DNA from: Astropecten irregularis
Lineage: Eukaryota > Echinodermata > Asteroidea > Paxillosida > Astropectinidae
DNA: 64,000 nucleotides
Assembly (NCBI GenBank): GCA_963971285.1
Contig: OZ020255.1
Coordinates: 15,334,931 to 15,398,930 of the forward strand
Direction: 5' to 3'
A program made the translations under genes and the position numbers. The notes under the pieces were generated by a model. It searched no databases, was not told the DNA's origin, and was given only the letters and a program-made list of their open reading frames with translations. Shown in pieces: positions 42,501-54,500 of this stretch; within the stretch, counting starts at the first letter, position 1, and the number at the start of each line of letters is the position of its first letter.

Positions 42501-45500
42501 GCGATCTCGATAAATATCGTCATATCGAACAAGCTTAACGTGTACCTGTAGATCAATCCACTAGTTACACGCGGCTTTCTTCTCTTGGCATTATGTCACG
42601 AACTTTACGGAGAAACTACTTTGCAGATCGCTAGGCAGTTCATGACGTGTGCTGCAGCGCAACTTTTTGAGACCGCGACGGCCGGCAAGCTGACGGCCGA
42701 TTGCCGATCGCGGGCGATACAGCTATACTTGTTTTGACTAGGCCTAATATAATTTAGAGAGGCCGTGTGCTTGTCTTATAGTATAGATGCTCTATTGAAA
42801 AAATTGGTAAGTCATTTTTGGAAATGGGTAAGTGGAAAATCAGAGGTGGGTAAGTGGTGGGTAAGTAGGAAAAAAAATTAATTTTGAGGCTTGGGTACAG
42901 GTGACAAAAAACACTTGGACTGAGCATAAGGATGCACATAACACAAGATAGGTAATCACAAGGTATACAGTGTGTCTCCCAAAAAACGCAAAACTTTCTG
43001 TTGAGAACCATTATATTAAAATTAAACTGTTTATCATATCCAGATTAATATATATGATACAGCCATGTCTTGGCTATCACCATGTAGAATTTGATCAAAA
43101 TTGGACTGAAATTGAGGGGAAAGTGGAAGACTGAATTACCCAACCTCAAAACCCGATTTTCATCTTTCTTTCATACACATTATGTGTGTATTGACCTCTT
43201 ATTCTGGAATACTGCAAATTTGTTTTTAAAGAGTACTCTTTTAATGGGTCTTTTAATTTTCGCCAATTTCAGCCCGATTTTGCTTAAATTCCACATGGTG
43301 ATAGCCAAGACATTGCTGTATCATACAACTGAATCTTGAAGTGATAAACAGTTTGATTTTAACATAATGGTTCCCGGCACAGTGTTGTGTTTTTTCTGGG
43401 ACGCCCTGTACGTTTGGTAAGATTGATGGTTTGGAACCATCAAATCAGTCTTGAAACCTCTATAGGTGCACAACTGAGTCTGATTATCTATTTGTCAATC
43501 TTGTCCTGACAGAATACTGTGTTAGTAGCTCGGAGGATCTCCTAGATGACATCATTCCTTGTATGGCTGTTGGAGGTAACTCCTCAGGCTCCATCGCCGT
43601 GGAGGGAAACACATTCACCATCACTGCAGGAAACTTTACAAAGACCTACAACATCGATGACTTCCAGATTCCTAAAGATCCGTCTAAAACTAAAAGCAAC
43701 ACAGATTTCAACATGGAACCCGGCAAGTAAGTGTCTAAGTAGTTTTTTGTGAAATATTTATTGGCTCATTACACCACATTTGAAGAAATCCAATGGATTT
43801 TCAAAATGTCAAGTCAGACTCCTGTCAAACAAATGAATCTTGAAACAGTTATGGGCCCTTTTCCAAACCTCGGCTCCGGCTCCGGTTCCGGCTCCGGCTC
43901 CGGCTCCGTCATCCATATACTGAAAATAGAGGTTGTGGGTTTTCATTGAAGCTGAAGCTCCGTTTTCCCTTTCAAACCACAGTATCTACTTCCGAACCAC
44001 AGCCAAAAGTCTCTATTTTGATACCCGTTATTTTAAAATTGACTCAAGAAATGGAGCTGGAGCCGGAGCCTGAGCCTGAGCCGAGGTTTGGAAAACGGCC
44101 CTGGAAAGAGTTAAGGTCTGGTTCCCAGAGTCATCTGGATAACAAAATGATAATACCAGTGCTTATGTGTTGCACCATGCTTATCCGCCCTTTGATTGTA
44201 TTTAACTGCGTCAGCTTCCTGAGGAGTATATCCAACCCCAAGCCTCAAGATGCAGCACTTAAGCATCAACCCTCTTCAACCTCACAAATTAAGCTACCCG
44301 ATTACATCCTGGATGGTGAGAAGCAATAACTTACAAAGTGTCTAACTCAAGGACACAAACACAGGGGTCTGGGGCCAATTTCACGGCGCTGCTAAGCACA
44401 AAAATTTGCTAAGCATGACATTTCAGTCTTCATAAAAACAGGGTTAACAACCAAATATCCATGTGATGTGTATCACTTGTGATTGCTCTTTGGCTGTTGT
44501 TTACTGACCATGAATATCAAATGGAATTTTTTAACTGTGGCTTGTTTTATTGGGAAAGACATTTTTGTGCTAAGCAAATTTTTGTGCTTAGCAGCGCCTT
44601 GAAATTGGCCCCTGGTTGCTAAAGCAATGTGGATAACCAAGAAACTTGAGTTTGACCAACCATACTTACTAAGCCTGAAAGTGATTACGATAAATGCATA
44701 AATGCATGCATTATTGTATCCACCCTAACTGATTTACTGAATTATTCATGTTTAATGATATGTTTTTGTGACAGAACTCTCTATTCCTGGATGAAGATGT
44801 GCAATTCGGCAAGGCTTTGTTCAACCATGTCAGCAGGAACTACTACCGTATTAGGTATGAAAATAAAAATAGATATTACACCATTACGCAAGTCAATTAA
44901 ATTCTCCAAGGTGTTCACATCTTGATCAATGCAATCTGAAAATGAAATCTTGTGTATTAAGTTGTATCTATTTCGTGTTCTTTTAACAGGGTAGTCTCAT
45001 AAGTTATCATGTATTACTATACCTCATAAATATTCATGAGCCAGAGCCAAATCCCAATTGGTCAATTCACCATCACGTGTCAGTGGATATATTTGCTGAT
45101 CACCAGCGAGTAGGCCGGGGAATCTCCGAAGGAACTGTTACACATGTAACATCTCACTATGCATGGAACATCTCACTGCGCATGTATCCTAGTTTGCAGT
45201 GTGCGTGCGTGGGCTTCACCCTACATGAAGTTCACGAAAATGAACGTTTTTGCTGGACTTCACGGCGAAATTGTGGACAGTAATGTATATTTATGAGGTA
45301 TAGTAAAACAAATATCACATGGTTTATTTCGGTTGGACAGTCGATTCTAGCTTCCCTTGGTGTTGGAAGTTGACAAACTAGTTCCCTCGGCTTCGCCTCA
45401 GGAACTATAGTTTGTCAACTTCCAACACCTCAGGAGCTAGAATTGACTGTCCACCCTCAAACCATGTGATATCTGTATAATGTTCTCCCTGAGGGCCATG

Positions 45501-48500
45501 ATCTTCATAATTGCTGCTATATTCATATTATTCATATTGATTTATGCTTTATCCAATAGGAGACAGTGATGTGGTACAGACATCAGCAAATGGCACAGAC
45601 CTGGTCCTGGCTCCATCTCAGAAGGAAAGTCAGAGAAGAAGGAGGAGAGCAATTGACGACACGTTTGATTTGACAGTATCAACCCAGGGAGGTAGGTAAC
45701 ACATTTAATAATCCGACCATGACTGCTTCTATTCTGGGGCCGATTTCACTATTTTGCGATCATCGCTATCACACGTGATATGAGATCATTACTTTGCGAT
45801 CGATTATCCATTTAGCGATGGATTTGGGCTTTAGCGATGATCACAAAGCGTTAGTGAAATCGGCCCCTGCCTCCGTGATTCATACAGTAACACCTCTACA
45901 AACCTACCCTGATTTTCAGAAATAAACCACATTTATCATGATTGTACAGCAGCCGATTCACGAAACTTCAAATGTTGTATTCGTAACTTATGCAACATTT
46001 CCTGCCTTTGGTTGCACAAGTTATGCCCGTTTCACAAAACTTACGCATTATTTGTACGTTGCGTAAGTTATGCAACATTTCGTGAAATCGGCTGCAGGAA
46101 ACTTGTGTTGGGAATTCCCCCAACATGTTATTTTTACTCCACAAATGTTTGTCAAAGCATATGTGGGATATTTTCTGTTAATAAATCTCAGCAGCTAAAC
46201 TGTGAATGTACTTTGTAAATCTTGATGTTGTCATTTATTGTAGGTCTTCATCAGGGTGGCTCTTTAATCCTTGGCCTCTTAGATGCCAACAGAACTGATC
46301 AGTATTTCACATCAGACGCTGCACTTGATTATAAACCATACGTCACCAATCCTCTGTACACCATTCAGTATACATCAAGACTACTCAGACGGAGGTAGGT
46401 TTGGCTAATCTAGTGTTGGAGTACTTGTACTCAAACTTGAACACAACTCGATTACCAATAAGTACTTGGTTCGTACTCGGTCATAAGTATTCGAGAAAAA
46501 AAAAAGTAGTCGGCCCGTACTCATAATTTTGTACTTGAACTTGTCCTTGAACTCGACAAATTGTACTCGGTGAACTCCATCCCAGTTGCAAGTACTCAAA
46601 ATAAGGTTCAGAATTTTTTTATATTAATTTTTCGATTCTAAACTTATAAAGATAATGATGAATGTATTGCGTTATCGACGCTATACAGCGCATTCTGGTA
46701 CAAAAATACCAGCGAAATAATTTACAACCTTCTTTCCATGGACTCCATTCATCACATGCGGCATTTTGTAACTAACTTGGTGAGAAAAGATTGTATATGT
46801 GGGGGAGAAGTTGTGCATATGTACACAAACGCATCACAATCTCTAATGGGAGCATGGTGCAATGTTCTAGTGAAGAAACGTACTCGGGATGTACTCAATG
46901 TCTTGTTGTACTCGACTTGGCCAGTACTCAGACTCAAAAAAACTGAAACTAAATTTTTGGGGGGGGGGCCAGAACTCAATTAAAAAGTACTCGGACTCGG
47001 CCCGTATTCAGCACTGTGTGTACTCGGGAAAACTTGGTACTTTTGGTACTCAACTACAACACTGGGCTAATTGCGGTATTCTGGTCCGAGTTATTTCTAG
47101 TTCAGTTCAATTCTGAGTTACATGCATTGATGTCATTTATGAATGATTTGTACTTCTAGGATTCGGTTTGTGTATGAACCAACATTCTACATCACTAGTC
47201 TTGGACAGACTGAGCTCCAGGGACCAATGATGATTAACTTCACACTAAATGCACCAGGCAACTGGACAGAGGCCAAACCCAGACTTATCTATTGGCACAG
47301 AGGTAAGGAGATTTACCTTTCAGTTGTTGATATGATTTTTGTATCAATTTTAAATTTGGTTGTTTGAGAAAGTTTCTGCTTCGACAAAAACCTCATGCTC
47401 TTGTTCATATATTTTTGAATTTTCAGAGCATGTGGTGTGATAAATGGATGTTTATTTTGCTCGAAGGAAGGAATCAGATCAGGTTATTATAGAATAATTG
47501 TCGCCTGTGACTTATTCTCTGAAAAGTCCACATATGTAATGGATTGATCAAAACAATTATTTGTGTTGTTTGCTATTAGAAAACTCTGAATGGAGAGATG
47601 CCAGTAGGACGTGCAGCATTGTCAACGGGATTACATACAACGAAGATGACAACCAAATCAGTGTACAGGTAGGGCTAACATTCACCTATTTGATTCTTTT
47701 TTAATTTCAAGTCATGGTTCCATGGCTTCTGACTACCATACGAACAAAGATAATTGACCATTGGGGTCACCACCAACGTAGGGCTGGATGGCTCAGTTGG
47801 TAGGGCGCTTGTACGGTATTCAAGAGGTTGCTGGTTTGAATCCCGCTCCAGTCAATTTTTCTTTGTTCACTTTTCAATGGCTTTAAATTCAGTCAGATTT
47901 CCTTGTGCTTATTTGGTGATTAAAGTCAGAATGTTATGAATACATGATTCATGTGTACCATTCAGTCTTCGTAAGGCCGGTTGTCAGGTTTTTGCAAAAG
48001 TGTACAAATACAGAATGAGATGAAATTTGCCAGTATCGACCTGTCCAGATATTCAAAGACATATGCAGTAGACTCATCCCATATCATGAATAGTGGCAAC
48101 TGTCAAATAGCAGCCAAAGTGTAATGTTCCAAAGGAATGTTCAAATTCAGAATATGATTCTCTTCTCTCTCATTTGAGTGATAATATCCCAACTTTGGAT
48201 GTAAGAAGACATATTCTGCTTTTGAATCACAAAAATAACCAAAGTATGTTTATCATCTATCTTAAATAAGTCACTAATTTCATTGTATAATTTTACCTAT
48301 TGATAAAAATATGTAATAATTCTGTGTAGATCTGTGACACAACAAGCACTGGATCCTCATCAGTGAGTCGTAGGCGACGTGCTGTTGAACCAGATGGATC
48401 AGTGGTATTAGGAGATATGTCTTACTTCAGTCATGAAACACAGTTCGCCCTGGCTGAGGTTCTTATACATATCCCCAACAGCCCACCAGAAATCACTAAC

Positions 48501-51500
48501 CACCCTGGCAATATGTTCATGAACGAGGACGAAGGTTTGTGTGCTAGAATCCTGCCCTTCAATTGTTTCTTCATGTTTACAACAATCATATTACCTTTCT
48601 GTTTTTTTCGCGGACTTTGCATTTCAATTATTTATAGCAAAGTTTCAAGCTTATGTATTCTAGCATTAATGTTGGAAAAAAAACATTTGATGAGATTTGG
48701 GTTTAAAGGACATGTACAATATTGGTAACAAACCAAAACAGAAATGTTCACAGATTTACGTATAACTTTCAGGGTATGAAGATGGTGCTGGTAGAAACAT
48801 ATTGTCAAAATATTTCCACCTGAAATGGTTTATTTATCCACACGCCCTTTAATGTGTTTATTCTACAGGTACTCTGGTGCACACGTTCCAGGCTGATGAT
48901 CCTGAAGATGATGTCCTCGTCTTTGAGATTGGTCTAAGAGGCTTCAGAGGAGTAGCAAACATCACCCAGGAAGGTGTCTTTAGTTTCACACCATGTCCTT
49001 ATTGCTACGGGACCTTCACTCTAGAACTTATTGGTGAGTAGAGAATCAAAGACGGTGACGATGCCAAATCTTTGGCTGTGACTGCAAATATCTTATGTAT
49101 TCATGGCATCCAGTGATTGCAGCCATTTCCATAGACTTCCAGGCCGTTGAACCGTGTCGACTGACAGACTGTTCATAGTACATTTTCTTCAGCCATGATG
49201 TACATACTCTGTTTAAATCATATCACAGCTTAAGATTTTGGCTTACAAGTTCATTATTCTTTAAGTTTTCAGAATTAAGGAGGACATTAATGTCTCTAGA
49301 AACATCATTTCAATAGATTTTAATTCAATATCGACTTCGACCTCATCCTCCTAGTTTTCTTCTTTGTCCAACTTTTTATCTCATGGCTTGCCTTTATTGT
49401 TGAACGATTATTAAAATTTTGATGCCTAACGTGCAAAGCATGCATGGCTTCCTATTCTACTTTATTATTATTATTATTATTAGTATTCATTTCTGGTAAT
49501 GACACCAAGGATTCCTCAAAAGCGCCATAGGCACTGTAGCTCGAAAGCCTGGTGTAACCTTTTATGGAAAGATGATGAGAAGAAGATACAGTTTTAGAGG
49601 TGCGAGGAAAACCCCAGAGTAATATTCTGGGTAAAACCCACAGAATCAGGTAGGGACTGAATACCCAATCCACTTGTGGACAGAGCCTGGTCCGCCAGAG
49701 GTGAAAGGCGAGGAAAGAACTCGCTATGCCAACCTGACTCCCTTAAACTTTAGACTTCTGTATTAAAGTAACTGTGTCGTAGCTTGGTCATATGGCATTT
49801 TGCTAAATTGTTCCTTTCTTTGCTTTTATTGATACGTGTACTTGTAGTGAGGGAGATACAGTCATTGGTTGAAATTGAACCGCTGTCTACGATGGTTTCT
49901 GTCTCTATTGATGTCCGGCCAGTCAATGATAATCCTGTCACTTATATCAGTCAGAATGGACAAGCTGTTGGCAATGGACGTATTGCCTTGGTGAGTTCAC
50001 AATATCCAGGGTTCAATCCTCTTGATAAAACTCTTTCTTCAACCAAACTTTTTAAACTTAATATGACGTGGGGAATGAAATTCATTCAATTATCTACAAT
50101 GAATTGTGCAAAGATATACTGGTAGTAGAATGTTAGGGCTAAATTTGGATTTCACCTTAATGCCAGTTTGCCCTGATGGTGGTTTTTAGTCAGACTTTTT
50201 GAGTTAAAGGTAGTATCATACTTTTGTAAGACACAAAACAGAAATGTTCACAGATTTACGTATAACTTACAGGGTATGAAGATGGTGTTGGTAGAAACAT
50301 ACCATTGAAATGTTTCCGCCTGAAATCGTGTATTTATCCAGAAATTAGTAACACAACAACCAAAAATCTTTTTGATCTTTTAAAAGATCAAAAATAGAAG
50401 AGAAAAGACTTAAGAAATACTGTGGCCGTTTTTCACTGTTTTCTCAAAAAGTGGGCACTGTATGGGACTGAAATTTTCACAGATGACTATACCTATATCT
50501 GTCTTGTCCATGAATCTATATTTCTTTGATAAAACCTAAAGTATGATATTACCTTTAATGGGCCATTTTGACCTGATGGTGGTTTTTACTTGAGTCAGAC
50601 TTTTTGTGCAAATATGGTACTCCTACAGCGTATTTATAGATTCAAGGAAATTTTAAAAGATCACTTACTACTGATGTAACCCTGGGTGACTTCCACATGA
50701 ATCTTCTCTCTACAGCTAACAGTTGAGCAGAACACAGGAGCCAACGTGGCCTACATAGACCTTATTGCAGAGATTGGAGCCTATGATGTTGACATGGGTG
50801 ATACGCTGATCATTAGAACTCAACTACCGACTTATGGCACTCTGACATTCAGCCAAGCATCAACGACTGTTCCATCCACACATGACTGTCAAATGCCATC
50901 ATCTGGTGACGCTGATACAACACGTCAACCATGTGGTTTGGAGCTTCCACACAATGCGGTAAGTTTTGTAGCAAGTACAGTGGAATGCCACTTTAACGAA
51001 CACATCGGGATGCACAAAGATTGTTCATTATACAGTTATAGTGGTCGTTTGTTATAGTGAACAATGTTCAACAGGCCTATACATTTTACATACAATTTGG
51101 GATCCAAGGATGTTGTTCGTTATAGCCAATTGTGCGGTTTAGTGGCATTCGCTATAGCGGCATTCCACTGTAACATCTATATATCACTAGCAAAGAACTG
51201 GAATAAAACCTTTTAAAAAAGCTACTAAAGAGTATTAGACTGGATAATCAGAGCAATGTTCCTCTCCAAATTCCGGTTGTATTATATTTTGATTTCATCA
51301 TTCATTCATTAGGCTGATATGAGTTGGACTACAACCACGTTCACCTATGCCCCTAATGCCATGTACCACGGTAGAGACAGTTTCCTGGTCTTGATTGAGG
51401 ATCAAACTGGAGCAGTATCTCAGCTTCTTGATGTACAGATTGCTGTCTTGTTCAATCCTTGCATCAATGACGCCGTATGTGGAGGTAAGTACAATCCTAA

Positions 51501-54500
51501 TAGATGTTCAATCATATCTAGATTATTTAAGAACTTTAAGTGACCCTTTCTTGCTAGCATAGTTGATTCAGTAAGTTGTCCCTTGTACATGCCAGTGGCG
51601 CACCCAGGGGGGGGGGGGGCTCGGGAAAAAATTTTCTTTGAGCCCCCCCCCCAAGACAAAATCCTGGGTGCGCCGGTGGTACATGCTATACCCTTTATAT
51701 TGTTTGAGACCCACACATTCCTTTCCTAACTTGTCTTAGATTCTTCATAACCAAAACCACTCCCCTCATCCACTATACTGGGCCGATTTCACCTAGCACT
51801 ATGATCAATCTCAAATCGTGAATCGATCTTAATTGCTAAGCAAAGTGTGAGGTAACAATACAAATCACTATGGTGACACAAGCAACCCATCTCAAGATTC
51901 GTTTTAACGTTTTGTGAAATCCAGCCCTGACCACATAAACCGTGATATCTCTTTAAGGGAAACATCACCCATTCTTATTTCCTAGAATTTCTGAGGAATC
52001 CTATATCTTCCCAAATAAACTCCTGTTTATGGCAACTACAGCTGTTCTTTTTGGCCCTTTAACATGATGTGTTTTGCTAGGATTTTAAGGATTTTAAGAA
52101 ATACCAGAGGTATATTTCTGGAATCAGAGAGGATCTGATGCCATAAATATACCTCTGGTATTTCTTAAAATACTACAAGACTGTCATAGGTAGACTAGGA
52201 ACTGACTTTTATAATTAAGTCAAATATGTACTAATACTACAGTAATAAGAGATTTATTCATTGTTTCTTTCTTTATTTAGGTCCTGAGGATGACCCAGAT
52301 TGTACCTCTCCAGACCGCAGTAGCGGGTTTAAATCCTACTTCTGTGTCTGTACTCCTGGTTGGGTTGGTGATATCTGTGAGATAGATTATGATGAATGCC
52401 AATCTGTACCGTGTCGATATCCCTATTTTTGCTATGACTCTCTGAATGGGTATAGATGTGGATGTCCAGTATCGGATCCTTACTGCGATGATCTACATTG
52501 GAGGTTAGTATCCAGTGATACGGGAGACTTTTGACTTTCTGGTAATCACCGAGAGAGGGCACTTTCGGTCAGGTAAATAGCTGACTAGGTAAAGTGTGTG
52601 TGCAAGTGAAAAAACATTTCTCAAACAAAATCCCGCCGGAAAATATCGGGATCTACTGAAGAAAAACGTTAAAAAGATAGCCCCACAAAAAAACCTCTGA
52701 TCTGCTAAGTTAAATGACAGTCGGCTAGATGGATCATACCTTTGATGTTTTGGGCTGTAGTATGATGTCGTCTGGTGTATCTAAACTGTGCAGAACATAA
52801 AGACGCACTGGTGCATAAGGAGAGGCCAAAGACAATTATGAATTAAAACCATATGACATCGGTAGACCGTTGTTAATTGCAGGTAAATCGTAAATGTTTA
52901 CAAATTACATGCCTAGTTAGTACTAGTTATTCGGCGTACGAGTTGGAATGCTTCGTTTTGGATTGTCTGCGCTGTTTTTGTTTTCTCGTGCCAGATAATG
53001 AGTCTGCCGCCCTCTACCGACAAAGGTCGCCAAAAGTCTCCCATTAACTCTAGCCTGTTAAGTATCTATGAATAGTTACTTATCCCAGGATGCATTGTAA
53101 CGCTCTAAGAACACCAGTAATACACTGATCCAGTAGGCCACACCCCTTAACAATTTGGCCAATCACAATGTGTTATTTAATGTCCGACAAATTGCCGCCA
53201 TTTTGTCCGACATAACGGCATGAATTTTTATTCTTTAGCGCACACTTTTCGTTGAGTTTACTTTTGTTTTGTATGTACAAGGCGATTCTTTTACAAACCA
53301 GAGTTTTATTCTTCACCATGGTCAGCGGTGTTAATAAATATTTCCATTATATTCCTGGCTTCCGATGCCCTGGCTGAAAGTACATTTATTTTTTGGTCTT
53401 TTGCAAAACCAAAGTCCAACTCAGAGAGAAGTGTTTATGTGGTTAAGTGTATGTGATTTGTCGCGTGTGGGCGATCGTGATACTTGATGTGCGTGCGCGT
53501 GTGCGTTGTTGCTAGGACGTTGCTATGGTGGGCGTGGCCTACTGGATCGGTGTTTTTCAGCATAGTAGCAGTTACATACAAATGCATGTTCTCTCAGCGA
53601 CATGGAGACCTGGGCATTTGTACAAGCTATACACAATGCCTGAATTATGATTATTCCTATTGCTTTGTTTATTTTCCAGAGTCAAGGTTGTACTTGGTGT
53701 TGTCTGTACTCTAGTCGGTCTGCTCATCATTGCTGGTATTATCTACTTCATCTATAAGAAGCACTTGTATCATACGTGAGTAAAACAAATATTATCAAAA
53801 CCTACTTCAATGGGAGACTTAACGCGCGCATGCTCACAATTGCGTGTGCGTGCGCTGTTGACTTGAAGACCAGTTCTCAAAAGTCTCCCATTGTTGCTGG
53901 CAATATTGAACACAAGCTGTTCAGTCCATTAACAGTTACAGCTTGAAGGAAGATACCTTTAAATCTTGCAAATGAATTTAGAGGTACAGTACCTCATCTG
54001 TACTTTGGATTCAAATTTGTTGTCGCCATCTTCTTACCATTTTTATCTTGTTTTGCCATCTCCTATATAAACTTATGAGGAGATTCAAAGGATGTTGTTG
54101 GTTTTATGGCCTGCTTTCAGTCTGTGCATGCAAGCAAACTGTTTCAGTGCAATAAAGAGAGAGAGACTTCAAACGTGGTGTAGGGGTTAGTCTTGCTACC
54201 TCATTGATATGTAACCCTAAAACTTAGTGTTTTGGTCAGTGGATCTAACCCAGTCGAGGTGTGGCATTTGTATAATTCACAACTGAATGATTTGATATCC
54301 CACAGAATGAAAAATCATTTGAAATTGTTTTTTTTTCTTTTCAACAGATCGAAAGTCACACCAGAACCTGAAAACGACCAAGTGCCTTCTATTTCTCAAA
54401 CTCTCCAAGATCGCAAGTTCTTTGACGTAGCATTTGGCATTCGTAGTGCAGATGAAGTGACAAACAAAGCTAGCACCAGTGACCAAGAAGGTGCTTCCCC

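Noticed and set aside
43749..44329. Frames with GSGSGS and EPEPEP runs
   Set aside because: Made by hexamer repeats at the ends of a fold-back element in intron 62.
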